DNA of 64,000 nucleotides from Pseudomonas lundensis (GCF_002269125.1 NZ_NQKI01000006.1:95974-159973); one strand, 5' to 3'. Counted from the stretch's first letter, positions 6,146 to 14,423 are shown. Made by a program: numbers and translations. The notes: generated by a model not told the origin, from the sequence alone.

Positions 6146-6583
6146 ATGAACGCAGCATTGAAGATATGCCAAGAGCGTTACGACGCTCAGTTGCCTCCAG
6201 ATATCAGCGAGGCGAACCCGGAACAGGAATGGCTGGAACACTCGGCCGAGCAGTTGGTGTGCGGCATGGACATCAAGTGGAAGCGGCGCTTTGGCCGTCC
6301 GCAGGTCGTGACCTTCGACCGGTACTGCACCTATCTGCAAGGCATCCTGAATCAGCGCCAAATAGACGGACTGGATGAGCGCGACTCACTCGCCCGACTG
6401 TTCCTTTCGGCAATCCTTGGAAGTCAGAGCGATGCCAGGACACACGTCGCCGACCTGATCGGCCAGCAGCGTCCCATAGAAGCCGCCGAGCGCATCGCCA
6501 TGGAGCTTCTGAAGCCATACGCCGCCGACGCTGTTGCAGCAGAACGGGAAGAGCGTGAAGACGATGTGGATGGTGATCTATGA
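6146..6583 (+). CDS. Hypothetical phage protein
   Basis: 145 residues with GGAGG 6 bases upstream of ATG 6146. Mostly helical; the C-terminus is strongly acidic (EREEREDDVDGDL). The core FGRPQVVTFDRYCTYLQGIL has no motif I can assign. Its stop overlaps the next start as ATGA. Confidence 0.65.
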   Translation: MNAALKICQERYDAQLPPDISEANPEQEWLEHSAEQLVCGMDIKWKRRFGRPQVVTFDRYCTYLQGILNQRQIDGLDERDSLARLFLSAILGSQSDARTHVADLIGQQRPIEAAERIAMELLKPYAADAVAAEREEREDDVDGDL

Positions 6584-6771
6584 GCCCTCACGTACTGATC
6601 GGCGAAGAGCTTGAGACCCTTGAAGATAGCCAAACACCGGTCAGCTGGTCGGTGATGATCCAGAAAACGCTGAGCGAAATGATGCTAGACGATCGCATCA
6701 CCATCGCCGAATTCAACCACTACTGCGGGCGCCTCAACAAGATTGTTGCCCGGCGCAAGGAGGTGTCATGA
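6580..6771 (+). CDS. Hypothetical small phage protein
   Basis: 63 residues, ATGA-coupled to both the preceding and the following gene. Acidic N-terminus (GEELETLEDSQ) and a basic C-terminus (RLNKIVARRKEVS). No recognised family. Confidence 0.6.
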   Translation: MSPHVLIGEELETLEDSQTPVSWSVMIQKTLSEMMLDDRITIAEFNHYCGRLNKIVARRKEVS

Positions 6772-6905
6772 CCATCATCGCCGGATCATTTACAGGAATC
6801 GTGGAAGCCTTGAGAAATCGAGGCTTCTTGCTTTTGGCCGAAGTGAAATGGATCGAGCAGCCTTGCAAGTGTGCGGGCCGCTGGACTTGCAAGGTGAGCG
6901 TATGA
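6768..6905 (+). CDS. Tiny Cys-containing phage protein (45 aa)
   Basis: 45 residues, read directly from 6768. AAGGAGG lies just upstream, the start overlaps the previous stop as ATGA, and the stop overlaps the next start as ATGA (6902-6905). The protein begins MTIIAGSFTGIVEAL and ends with a compact CKCAGRWTCKV, three cysteines that could hold a metal or a disulfide. The perfect coupling on both sides is the main evidence that it is translated. Confidence 0.6.
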   Translation: MTIIAGSFTGIVEALRNRGFLLLAEVKWIEQPCKCAGRWTCKVSV

Positions 6906-7408
6906 AAATTGATCTGAGCAAAAAACCAGAAGGCGCAACCCATATAAACCCGCATTCGGGCCTTTGGATTAAGTGCTTTGGCGGAAACTCTGGAAGCTAT
7001 CAGTTCTTCAAGGATGGCGAGTGGGAAATGGGGTTTGGCTGCATGAGCAACTCTTACCTTGAGATTGCCCAGCCTGAACCCTGGACCGGCGAAGGCCTGC
7101 CGCCTGTTGGGATGGTGTGTGAAGCGATGCTTCCGAGCATGAACCACCAGTGGGCTGAAGCCGTGGTGGTTTGGCATCACCCTGAGCATGAAGGCTCTGC
7201 TGTGGGTGTGCGAAGCGGTGGTCGCTTGACTGGATGGTCAAGTGCGTTTCGCCCTATTCGCACGCCCGAGCAGATCGCGGCGGAAGAGCGAGAGAAGGCC
7301 GTATTTGAAATTGCCCATATCCTGATCGATAACCGCCATGACTCAGCCGAATACCATCAGGCGGGTCGAATCTACGACGCCGGATTTCGCAAGCAGCCAT
7401 CGCCATGA
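6902..7408 (+). CDS. Hypothetical phage protein
   Basis: 168 residues from ATG 6902 (the longer frame from 6743 runs through the tiny upstream gene and is rejected). The N-terminal part (KKPEGATHINPHSGLWIK, GSYQFFKDGEW) and the middle (EGLPPVGMVCEAML, WAEAVVVWHHPE, GWSSAFRPIRTPEQIAAEERE) form a beta-rich pattern common in Pseudomonas and enteric phage early proteins. The closing helix contains HDSAEYHQAGRIYDAGF. Function unknown. Confidence 0.7.
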   Translation: MKIDLSKKPEGATHINPHSGLWIKCFGGNSGSYQFFKDGEWEMGFGCMSNSYLEIAQPEPWTGEGLPPVGMVCEAMLPSMNHQWAEAVVVWHHPEHEGSAVGVRSGGRLTGWSSAFRPIRTPEQIAAEEREKAVFEIAHILIDNRHDSAEYHQAGRIYDAGFRKQPSP

Positions 7409-7521
7409 CCGCCCACCAGCGCACCCGGCGCATGCTCATCTGGCGCGGCTCTTTCTCTGCCCTCGCCGTCTGCACCGTCCTGATGTTGCTCAGCGCTTAC
7501 GCCGACCGCATCACTCAATAA
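7405..7521 (+). CDS. Tiny single-pass membrane protein (38 aa)
   Basis: 38 residues starting at ATG 7405, ATGA-coupled to the gene before. A basic N-terminus (HQRTRR) precedes one hydrophobic helix (FSALAVCTVLMLLSAYA), predicting an inner-membrane peptide with its N-terminus in the cytoplasm. Phage early operons often carry such peptides; no specific role can be assigned. Confidence 0.5.
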   Translation: MTAHQRTRRMLIWRGSFSALAVCTVLMLLSAYADRITQ

Positions 7522-7536
7522 CCCAAGCATTCAATC

Positions 7537-7558
7537 GCTGCGCATGTCGCGGCAAGGA
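7537..7558 (+). promoter_or_regulatory. RBS hairpin, GCGGCAAGGA family, copy 1
   Basis: GCTGC (7537-7541) pairs with GCGGC (7549-7553), with one G-U pair. The stem abuts AAGGA (7554-7558), the Shine-Dalgarno of the recT gene. The same GCGGCAAGGA junction recurs before 13836 and 15389, with a variant before 13225. Confidence 0.5.
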
Positions 7559-7564
7559 TTTCCC

Positions 7565-8383
7565 GTGAGCGCAGTAATGAAGCAGGAAGATCAATTGCCT
7601 GCCATGTCTGAGGCGGCACTTGTTGAAGTGCTGAGCAGCAGCCTCTACCCGGGCGCAGAAAAGAACTCGGTGGTGATGGTGTTGGCTTACTGCCAGGCCG
7701 CGCACTTGGACCCAATGTTGAAGCCGGTGCACATCGTCCCGATCTGGAATTCGAAGACGAAAAAGATGCAGGACACGGTGATGCCGGGCATCGGCCTGTA
7801 CCGCATTCAAGCGGCACGCACCGGCCAGTACGCCGGAATCAGCGAGCCTGAATATGGCCCTCCAGTAACGGCGAAGTTGAGCGGCGTAGAAGTCACGTAT
7901 CCCGAATGGTGCCGCGTGACCGTCAAGCGGCAGATGAGCAACGGGCTGGTGGCCGAGTACACCGCCAACGAGCGCTGGCTTGAGAACTACGCGACTTCGA
8001 GCAAGGACACCGCGGCGCCCAACGCCATGTGGAAGCGTCGAGCATTTGCCCAGCTCGCCAAATGCGCCGAGGCCCAGGCCCTGCGCAAAGCGTTTCCTGA
8101 AGTTGGATCGGCGCCAACGGCTGACGAGATGGAAGGCAAGGCCTTCGAGGAGCCGGCACGCGATGTCAGCCCACGACAGCAAGCCCAACCTGAGCCAGAA
8201 GCGCTGACCGCCTACTCCGACGAACTGCTGACCGAGAACATCGTGAAGTGGCAGCCACTTATAGACTCGAACCGCACGAGCCCTGAACACCTCATTGCGA
8301 CCATCAGCAGCAAGTACACGCTGAGCCCGGCGCAGATTGAAAAAATCACCAACCTCAAAGCCCTCGATGGAGATTCAGCATGA
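7565..8383 (+). CDS. bet: RecT/Bet single-strand annealing recombinase
   Basis: Phage recombination protein that anneals complementary strands on single-stranded DNA produced by the partner exonuclease encoded next. The first 180 residues carry the Bet/RecT core: LVEVLSSSLYPGA, MVLAYCQAAHLDPML, VHIVPIWNSKT, VMPGIGLYRIQAARTGQYAGI, then NAMWKRRAFAQLAKCAEAQALRKAFPE. The C-terminus is divergent and linker-like. Start: GTG 7565 has AAGGA exactly 6 bases upstream; the alternative ATG 7544 lies inside the RBS hairpin. About 272 residues, usual for Bet. Its stop is ATGA-coupled to the exonuclease, consistent with equimolar synthesis. Confidence 0.9.
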   Translation: MSAVMKQEDQLPAMSEAALVEVLSSSLYPGAEKNSVVMVLAYCQAAHLDPMLKPVHIVPIWNSKTKKMQDTVMPGIGLYRIQAARTGQYAGISEPEYGPPVTAKLSGVEVTYPEWCRVTVKRQMSNGLVAEYTANERWLENYATSSKDTAAPNAMWKRRAFAQLAKCAEAQALRKAFPEVGSAPTADEMEGKAFEEPARDVSPRQQAQPEPEALTAYSDELLTENIVKWQPLIDSNRTSPEHLIATISSKYTLSPAQIEKITNLKALDGDSA

Positions 8384-9981
8384 AAATTCACAACGTAGCT
8401 CAAGGCTCCGCCGAGTGGCTTGCCCTTCGCGCCAGGTTCCGTACAGCCTCCGAAGCCCCGGCAATGATGGGCGCCTCGAAGTACCAAACCCGCACGGACC
8501 TGCTGGCAGCCAAAAAGACCGGCATCACGCCGGACATCACGCCCTCTCAGCAGTTTATCTTCGACAAAGGTCACGCTACTGAAGCCCTGGCCCGCCCACT
8601 GACTGAAGCGCTGATCGGCGAAGAGCTTTATCCGATCGTTGCTACCGAGGGCAACCTGCTGGCATCCATGGATGGCGCCACGATGCTCGGCGAGACGCTG
8701 TTCGAACACAAGCTGTGGAATGAGTCGGTCGTGGCCCAGGTGAAAGCCGGCGACCTGGCTCCGCATTACTACTGGCAGCTTGAGCAGCAACTGCTGGTGA
8801 GCGGCGCTGAGCGGGTTATCTTTGTTTGCTCGGACGGCACGCCGGAGAACTTCGTGCACATGGAGTACCGGCCCGTAGCCGGGCGCGCGGCCCAGTTGGT
8901 CGAAGGCTGGAAACAGTTCGAGGCCGACCTAGGCAACTTCGAAATGGCCGAGGCGCCGTCGATTGTCGTCGGCAAGGCCCCGGACGAGCTGCCAGCGCTG
9001 CGCATTGAGCTGACCGGCATGGTTACCGCCAGCAACCTGAAAGTGTTTGAGCAGTCGGCACTGGCGGTCATTGACTCGGTAAAAACCACGCTGACCACTG
9101 ACCAAGACTTCGCCGACGCGAAGAAAGCCGTCAAGTGGTGCGGCGATGTTGAAGACGCAGTGACGGCGGCGAAGAAACAGGCGCTTTCGCAAACCCAGAC
9201 CATCGACGAGCTTTTCAGCGCACTGGAGCGCATCAGCAAGCATGCCCGCGAAACCCGCCTGAAGGTCGACAAATTGGTGAAGGCGCAGGAGCTCGCCGTA
9301 AAGACCAACATCAAGCAGAAGGCCGAACAGGCGCTGATCGATCACGTCGCGGCGATCAACAAAACCCTGGGCAAGGTAGTCCTGCCGAGCGTGCACGCGG
9401 ACTTCGTCGGCGCCATGAAGAACAAGCGCACCATCGCCAGCCTGCAGGACGCTGTTGATACCGAGCTGGCCCGGGCGAAGATCGATGCGAGCCAAACGGC
9501 CGACAGCATTCGCTTGAACCTGACAAGCCTTGCCGAACTGGCCGCCGACCACGCTTTTCTGTTCAACGACCTTCAGCAATTGGTTATGAAGGCCAATGAC
9601 GACCTGGTGACGCTGGTCAAGTTTCGGATCGATGAGCATCAGAAGGCCGAAGCAGTCAAAGCGGAAACCAAGCGCCTGGCGGACGAAGCCGAACAGAAGC
9701 GTCTGGCTGAGGTAAAGCCTGCTCCAGTCGTTGAAGCCGCTCCACAGCCTGCCCCCGCGGTTGCCCGAGTTGCTGCAGTTCCGTCTACGAAGGTCCAGGC
9801 CAAACCAGTACGTCACGAAGCGCGAGTCACTGACATGGAAGCGTTGGTCAAGGCAGTCGCGGCCGGAGAGGTCCCTATTTCGGTGCTGACGGTCAACTGG
9901 CAAAACCTCGACGACATGGTTGAGTCGCAAGGCTCTGAATTCAATATGCCGGGGGTAACCCTGGAGCAGGTGGCAGCATGA
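8380..9981 (+). CDS. YqaJ-type phage exonuclease with long C-terminal extension
   Basis: The N-terminal 200 residues form a lambda-exonuclease/YqaJ nuclease: QGSAEWLALRARFRTASEA (about 8-26), the acidic residue in SMDG (Asp near 98) and the E-x-K pair in FEHKLW (about 109-111), then HYYWQLEQQLLVSG. It should degrade one strand of a duplex end to feed the RecT protein. The remaining 330 residues are unlike lambda exo: a helical, probably coiled-coil segment (about 215-430) resembling DUF1351-type phage proteins, an Ala/Pro/Val linker (about 440-475) and a conserved-looking tail. At 533 residues it is over twice the size of lambda exo, so a fusion is likely. Confidence 0.85.
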   Translation: MKIHNVAQGSAEWLALRARFRTASEAPAMMGASKYQTRTDLLAAKKTGITPDITPSQQFIFDKGHATEALARPLTEALIGEELYPIVATEGNLLASMDGATMLGETLFEHKLWNESVVAQVKAGDLAPHYYWQLEQQLLVSGAERVIFVCSDGTPENFVHMEYRPVAGRAAQLVEGWKQFEADLGNFEMAEAPSIVVGKAPDELPALRIELTGMVTASNLKVFEQSALAVIDSVKTTLTTDQDFADAKKAVKWCGDVEDAVTAAKKQALSQTQTIDELFSALERISKHARETRLKVDKLVKAQELAVKTNIKQKAEQALIDHVAAINKTLGKVVLPSVHADFVGAMKNKRTIASLQDAVDTELARAKIDASQTADSIRLNLTSLAELAADHAFLFNDLQQLVMKANDDLVTLVKFRIDEHQKAEAVKAETKRLADEAEQKRLAEVKPAPVVEAAPQPAPAVARVAAVPSTKVQAKPVRHEARVTDMEALVKAVAAGEVPISVLTVNWQNLDDMVESQGSEFNMPGVTLEQVAA

Positions 9982-10217
9982 TGACCACAGAACTGAGCGC
10001 AATTCAGCGCAACAGCGTCGAATCGGCGCGCCTGGCTGCGGCCATGGCCGAGTTTGAAATGCGTGGCGGCGAGGTGCGGCAGGTAGGGGTTTTCCGGCCT
10101 GAGCCGAAGCCGCCACGGAAAAGCTGGATCGACCCCGACACGGTACTCAAGCGCAAAGGCGTGCTATTCACGCGGGCTGAGCGGTTCAGGCTGCGCAAGC
10201 TGGCGGAGGCGATATGA
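9978..10217 (+). CDS. Hypothetical basic phage protein
   Basis: 79 residues, ATGA-coupled to the exonuclease and to the next gene. Basic and helical; the C-terminal half (KSWIDPDTVLKRKGVLFTRAERFRLRKL, read across residues 48-76) is Arg/Lys-rich and may bind DNA. No recognised family. Confidence 0.6.
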   Translation: MMTTELSAIQRNSVESARLAAAMAEFEMRGGEVRQVGVFRPEPKPPRKSWIDPDTVLKRKGVLFTRAERFRLRKLAEAI

Positions 10218-10678
10218 GCAAAGTCCGCAAGCCCTGCAACCGGCGCGCTCAGATTGACCGGTCCCGCCGCGCCCTGGTGCGAACCAATCACGCTGCAGTG
10301 GTCGACGTTCAGCCGCCCGATCGACAGGTGATGCTGAACTGGAAGAACTGCCGACAGATCACCAGCCTCCCAGTGGCCAACGCCCTTTGCGACCTGGCCC
10401 ACCGCTGGACGATCTACATGAGCGTCTTCTGCCAGCAGCCGGACGGCAGCCAGTACAGCAAGTCAACCGAGTTCTCGCCCGTCGGCGTGCACCTGGTGGC
10501 GAATCTGGAACAGCTGATGATCGAGAAGCATGCAGAGCTGGTCGCGGCGAGCAACCCGAATCACATGATCGGGTCGGGCTGGCTCGCCATACCGGACGAC
10601 GTGACGCTCACTGAGGTCGAGGCCAACCGCGTATTCACCGCCATGGGCGTGTGGCGCCAGCGGGCCCAGGCAGCATGA
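10214..10678 (+). CDS. Hypothetical phage protein
   Basis: 154 residues, ATGA-coupled to the previous gene. Very basic N-terminus (KVRKPCNRRAQIDRSRR), then a mixed region with ANALCDLAHRWTIYMSVFC. It is typical of uncharacterised proteins downstream of phage exonucleases. No active-site pattern seen. Confidence 0.6.
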   Translation: MSKVRKPCNRRAQIDRSRRALVRTNHAAVVDVQPPDRQVMLNWKNCRQITSLPVANALCDLAHRWTIYMSVFCQQPDGSQYSKSTEFSPVGVHLVANLEQLMIEKHAELVAASNPNHMIGSGWLAIPDDVTLTEVEANRVFTAMGVWRQRAQAA

Positions 10679-10750
10679 GGCGCATTAGTAAGCAGGTTCG
10701 AACCCGGCGCAGAGCCGAACAACTAAAAATTCCACCGAGCGGTATTCAGT

Positions 10751-11161
10751 ATGACCCCAATCTGGCGTTACCTCACTCAATCGGCCGGCATGACGGCTCA
10801 GATGCTGGCCGAGTCGACCGGCATGACCATCCAGGCAGTGCGCGCAGACCTTGCCGAACTTGAACTGAAGGGCAAGACCGCCCGAGAGCGCGCAGCAATC
10901 GGCAAGCCGCACTTGTGGTGGCGCGCTGAGAAACGCCCGGTAGATGGCCTTCATGTCCTTCTGGTCATGGCGCTGGCCGCCGAGCTTCAGCCGTCCGCCG
11001 CGATACTCAAGGAAGTGCTGGCAGATGTCGGCAGTAGAGCCAAGAGCCCGGCAATCAGCAAGATCGTCGCGATGTGCGCTATGTCGAAAGCGCCCCGCGA
11101 GATCATCTGGGCATCGCTCGAAAACCTCGATCATGAGGATGAAGCGCTGAGGGCTGCGTGA
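10751..11161 (+). CDS. Helix-turn-helix phage protein
   Basis: 136 residues. The N-terminal 60 show a winged-helix-like pattern: AQMLAESTGMTIQAVRADLA with the second helix SIQAVR-like, then ELKGKTARERA as a wing. The rest is helical (HVLLVMALAAELQPSAAILKE). It likely binds DNA, possibly as a late-early regulator. The ribosome site is weak (CGAGCGG), and 72 bases separate it from the preceding gene. Confidence 0.6.
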   Translation: MTPIWRYLTQSAGMTAQMLAESTGMTIQAVRADLAELELKGKTARERAAIGKPHLWWRAEKRPVDGLHVLLVMALAAELQPSAAILKEVLADVGSRAKSPAISKIVAMCAMSKAPREIIWASLENLDHEDEALRAA

Positions 11162-11487
11162 TGGCACTGAGTCAGAAGCAACGGGACGAGCGGACATCGC
11201 TCAGGCGGTCCAAGGCTCAGGAAGAGGAATTGCGGCTACGGGTCAGGCCAGGCACACGGCAGGCACTGGCCGACCTGATGGAGTGGTCAGGCATTACTGA
11301 GCAGGGCGAGGCGATGACGCTGATGATCCACCATCTGCACGCAATGGGCGCTGCGAAATGCCAGCCTCTGCTGAATCCGCCGCGCCACGAAATCGAGATA
11401 TCGCAAAACGTGGCGCGGGAATTTCGCAATAAAAGCCTTCTCGCGATACAGAAAGACCCGGGCGACGAAATCATCGAACCCGCATAA
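11161..11487 (+). CDS. Putative ribbon-helix-helix-type phage protein
   Basis: 108 residues from ATG 11161, which overlaps the preceding stop by one base (TGATG). Its LRLRVRPGTRQALADLMEWSGITEQGEAMTLMIHHLH core (about residues 24-62) fits a beta strand followed by two helices, as in small ribbon-helix-helix proteins. A basic start (SQKQRDERTSLRRSK) precedes it. DNA binding is inferred from shape only. Confidence 0.6.
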   Translation: MALSQKQRDERTSLRRSKAQEEELRLRVRPGTRQALADLMEWSGITEQGEAMTLMIHHLHAMGAAKCQPLLNPPRHEIEISQNVAREFRNKSLLAIQKDPGDEIIEPA

Positions 11488-11545
11488 CCCACCCTACTCG
11501 CTGCATCCGGTCACGCGGAGGGCGGCGCCTGACTGGAGATAATCC

Positions 11546-13180
11546 ATGAACGCAGTAGCTGCCCCGGCATACGGGGAGATTGTTGATGATGTCGCTGAGT
11601 TCTTCGCGCCGATGGCGGGCGATGCAATTGACGGCCTGTTGGGTCGCTACGACTCGGCCCGGAGGAGCATCGAAGCGCTTCATGATTTCGTGATAGCTGG
11701 CGGGAAAGCTGGTGCGCTGAACTACTTCCTCGACGGTAATGGCGATAACGGGCGACACGGAACAATCTCGGTAGAACGCCTATTCCAGCTTCCAGGTGCT
11801 ATAGCATCACTCAACTCGTCATATTGGGGAGAAGCCCTGGCGCTGACAGATGTTTACGACGCAATGCCTCAGAAGCGCCGCAACGAATGGAACGAGCAGA
11901 TTCGCGAGCACAAAGCACCAGACTTTGAAGAAAGCACGGTGCGGGCAACACTGAGCGAATTACTTGCGGCCCGCGCTAAGTTCTTCGCTGAACGGGTGGA
12001 CGGGATATTCCAGGCGCTTTCTGGCGAGCACGTAACGAACTCACCCTCGGCTTTCGGTAAGCGAATGATCGTCGCCCGTATGCTGACCTACTACGACACC
12101 GTGGACCATGACCGTGCGGGCTACCTGAATGACTTGCGTTGCATCATTGCAAAGTTCATGGGTCGGGAGGAGCCGAGCCACAACAGCACCGGACCACTTC
12201 TGGAGATTCTGCGGCGAAACACCGGCCAGTGGCATTCGGTAGATGGTCACGCAATGAAGATCCGGCTTTACAAGAAAGGCACAGCGCACATTGAGATTCA
12301 CCCGGAAATGGCCTGGCGCCTAAATTCGGTATTGGCCAGCATCTACCCTTCCGCCATTCCTGCCAGCTTCCGCACTAAACCTGCACGCAGAACCAAAGAG
12401 TTCCAGATGGTTGGCCGCCCTTTGCCCTTCACGGTAGTAAATGCGCTGGCGGGGATGAAGCAGCAGCCTTGCAAGCCGGTACAGGTGGACCACTGGAGCC
12501 TGCCACGCGAGCCGCTGACAGATAACGCCAACGCCCTGCAGTTTAGCTATGACCGACACAGCGCAATCACCCAGGCAGAAGCGGAGAAGGTTCTAGCTAT
12601 GATCGGCGGAGTAAAGCGCACGGCCGGTGGGCACTCTTGGTTCGAGTTCGATTTCAACCCGCGCTCTGCTCTGGACGAAATCATCTCGAGCGGGTGCATT
12701 CCCGATCAGAAAGCTCACCAGTTCTACCCGACCCCTGAAAACGTTGCCGCAGCAGCCGTTGAAATGGCGCAGATCGAGCCCGAGCATAGCTGCCTTGAGC
12801 CTAGCGCCGGTATGGGTGGATTGGCCGACCTGATGCCAAAAGCGAAGACGGTTTGCATCGAAATCAGCGACCTTCACTGCGAAGTATTGAAAGCCAAGGG
12901 TTACTACGTCGAGTGCGCCGACTTTCTGAAATGGCAGATCACCGGCAAGTACGACCGCATCGTTATGAACCCGCCATACAGCGAAGGTCGCTGGCAGGCT
13001 CACATTGAGCGTGCAGCATCCATGCTCAAGCTCGGTGGGCGGTTAGTCGCAGTTTTGCCGGCTAGCGCGAAAGGTAAAGACGTGCTGCCAGGTCTGAAGC
13101 ATGAGTGGTCACAGATCTACAACAACGAATTTGCCGGCACCAGCGTATCGGTTGTGATCCTCTCCGCCTCAGCCGCATAA
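11546..13180 (+). CDS. DUF4942 domain DNA methyltransferase
   Basis: 544 residues. The N-terminal and middle region (about 1-300) matches DUF4942 phage proteins, and the C-terminal third is an adenine-type class I methyltransferase. Its SAM motif I is LEPSAGMGGLADL near 415-427, an acidic VCIEISDLHCEVL follows, and the catalytic NPPY lies near 475-478, followed by GGRLVAVLPASAK. It presumably methylates phage DNA at N6-adenine to evade restriction or control expression. No cognate endonuclease gene is nearby, so it is an orphan. GGAGA lies 6 bases before ATG 11546. Confidence 0.85.
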   Translation: MNAVAAPAYGEIVDDVAEFFAPMAGDAIDGLLGRYDSARRSIEALHDFVIAGGKAGALNYFLDGNGDNGRHGTISVERLFQLPGAIASLNSSYWGEALALTDVYDAMPQKRRNEWNEQIREHKAPDFEESTVRATLSELLAARAKFFAERVDGIFQALSGEHVTNSPSAFGKRMIVARMLTYYDTVDHDRAGYLNDLRCIIAKFMGREEPSHNSTGPLLEILRRNTGQWHSVDGHAMKIRLYKKGTAHIEIHPEMAWRLNSVLASIYPSAIPASFRTKPARRTKEFQMVGRPLPFTVVNALAGMKQQPCKPVQVDHWSLPREPLTDNANALQFSYDRHSAITQAEAEKVLAMIGGVKRTAGGHSWFEFDFNPRSALDEIISSGCIPDQKAHQFYPTPENVAAAAVEMAQIEPEHSCLEPSAGMGGLADLMPKAKTVCIEISDLHCEVLKAKGYYVECADFLKWQITGKYDRIVMNPPYSEGRWQAHIERAASMLKLGGRLVAVLPASAKGKDVLPGLKHEWSQIYNNEFAGTSVSVVILSASAA

Positions 13181-13197
13181 CTCCCACACTCCACCGC

Positions 13198-13217
13198 CCG
13201 GGCATGCCCGGCAAGGA
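13198..13217 (+). promoter_or_regulatory. RBS hairpin, GCGGCAAGGA family, copy 2
   Basis: CCGGGCATGCCCGG (13198-13211) is a perfect 14-base palindrome, giving a 5-bp stem with loop CATG. It runs straight into CAAGGA, the Shine-Dalgarno of GTG 13225. An in-frame ATG at 13204 lies inside the loop and is probably not the start. Confidence 0.55.
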
Positions 13218-13224
13218 AACAGCT

Positions 13225-13719
13225 GTGTCCGAAGTAAAGCGTTACCACGTAACCGAAACAGGGCTTGTAGAGGGTGAATCACTGGGGAGGCTCAGTGTTG
13301 TGCTGGCGGCTGACTTCGACCGCGTAACCGCCGAGCGTGACGCGGCGCTGGCTGAGCTTGGGCGCTATCAGTCACTTTTCAATCAGGCGCAGAAGGCAAT
13401 CGACCGCCTGAACGAACTTCATCGTAAGCGCATGGCTGAAATTGGACGGCGCCTGACCGCAGCGGATGAGCGGGTGGATACAGCCATCTCGCTTCTGGAG
13501 TGCGTTCTTGATACCGGAGAATTGACAAGAGAAAAGCATCTGGATCTTGAAGCTGATATCTGCCGGTTGGTTACCGACTTTTGGGGCGACCGAAAATCGG
13601 CACGCATTCCGTCACCACCTCGTTGCCCGGATTGCGGCTACACCGAGCAGGATTGCCGGGAGCAGATGGACCACCACCTTTGTGGCTCTCCTGAACCAGC
13701 TCCTGCGCGTAATCCATGA
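13225..13719 (+). CDS. Coiled-coil phage protein with zinc-finger-like tail
   Basis: 164 residues from GTG 13225, which has AAGGA 7 bases upstream; ATG 13204 in frame is the alternative. The N-terminus is beta-like (VKRYHVTETGLVEGES), then a long coiled coil (about 30-110, RVTAERDAALAELGRYQ onward). The C-terminal CPDCGYTEQDCREQMDHHLC (about 138-157) is a probable zinc site with Cys and His ligands. No named family. Confidence 0.65.
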   Translation: MSEVKRYHVTETGLVEGESLGRLSVVLAADFDRVTAERDAALAELGRYQSLFNQAQKAIDRLNELHRKRMAEIGRRLTAADERVDTAISLLECVLDTGELTREKHLDLEADICRLVTDFWGDRKSARIPSPPRCPDCGYTEQDCREQMDHHLCGSPEPAPARNP

Positions 13720-13810
13720 AATCCAAACTCCCTGCCTACAGCTGGTGCCTGCTGGCACTGGCACAACTGATTTGCTGAAACATCTGTAACCCCTCCCCCT
13801 TCAAAGTCAG

Positions 13811-13828
13811 CCGCTATAGCGGCAAGGA
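13811..13828 (+). promoter_or_regulatory. RBS hairpin, GCGGCAAGGA family, copy 3
   Basis: CCGCTATAGCGG (13811-13822) is a perfect 12-base palindrome directly followed by CAAGGA (13823-13828), 7 bases before ATG 13836. Confidence 0.55.
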
Positions 13829-13835
13829 CGAAGTC

Positions 13836-14423
13836 ATGTCTGCACAAAAGCCAATCATCATGTACGACGCTCCAGAAGCAGCCAGCCTCAAAACGGTGAC
13901 TGGCTGGGTTTCTGCTGATGGCCGTTTTTTCGGCAACAATGAGGACCTTGCCCGCTATTCCGGCGCGACTCATCGCCGTTGCGAAGTGAACCCAGAGCAT
14001 AAAATCTATGAGGTGAACAGCTACTGCAAGGAATGCCACCAGGCAAGGCGCCGAGCGAAGTTTGCGGCGATGCCCATCAAAGAGTGGTCAGGGGAACCGC
14101 TGGTTTTCTTTGACAGCGACCAGTACTTCTTCGATGTGGACAGCTTGCGCGACTACCTGATCGAAAGCGATATCGACCTGGCTGATCTGCAGCTCTGCAT
14201 CTGCGAACCCAATTACCCCAGCCAGATCGATCCAGCAGACCACTTCTGCGATGACTTGCCGGAGGACGGCGAGATCCGCGACGACCAGTTGCTCGCAGCG
14301 TTCGATCTGCTGAACGAGATGATCCGCCAGTCAGAGCCCTTGTCGTGGTCCGAAGGCGAGTACGTCGCGCAGCTTCCTCAATCGCTCATCGATGAAATCG
14401 CGGCGGCGCGGGTGACGCCATGA
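13836..14423 (+). CDS. Hypothetical phage protein with Cys clusters
   Basis: 195 residues. An N-terminal region contains GATHRRCEVNPEHKIYEVNSYCKECHQARRR-type spacing of Cys/His residues (residues about 44-74), consistent with a zinc-binding knuckle. Further on it is acidic (DSDQYFFDVDSLRDYL, DDLPEDGEIRDD). Similar proteins occur in Pseudomonas prophages without assigned function. AAGGA of the RBS hairpin supports ATG 13836. Confidence 0.65.
   Translation: MSAQKPIIMYDAPEAASLKTVTGWVSADGRFFGNNEDLARYSGATHRRCEVNPEHKIYEVNSYCKECHQARRRAKFAAMPIKEWSGEPLVFFDSDQYFFDVDSLRDYLIESDIDLADLQLCICEPNYPSQIDPADHFCDDLPEDGEIRDDQLLAAFDLLNEMIRQSEPLSWSEGEYVAQLPQSLIDEIAAARVTP

Noticed and set aside
8929..10116. 395-codon minus-strand frame under the exonuclease gene
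   Set aside because: Shadow frame; Arg/Leu/His-rich with no motif, and the plus-strand nuclease is well supported.
10690..10720. GGTTCGAACCC, resembling a tRNA T-loop
   Set aside because: One mismatch in the stem and no acceptor, D or anticodon arm at the proper distances upstream.
10675..10863. Frame starting MRRISKQVRTRRR, ATGA-coupled to the preceding gene
   Set aside because: The coupling is suggestive, but it overlaps the helix-turn-helix gene by over 110 bases and loses protein-like character after about 20 codons; at most a remnant.
13716..13778. 20-codon hydrophobic frame coupled by ATGA to the zinc-tail gene
   Set aside because: Too short to judge; the junction alone is weak evidence.
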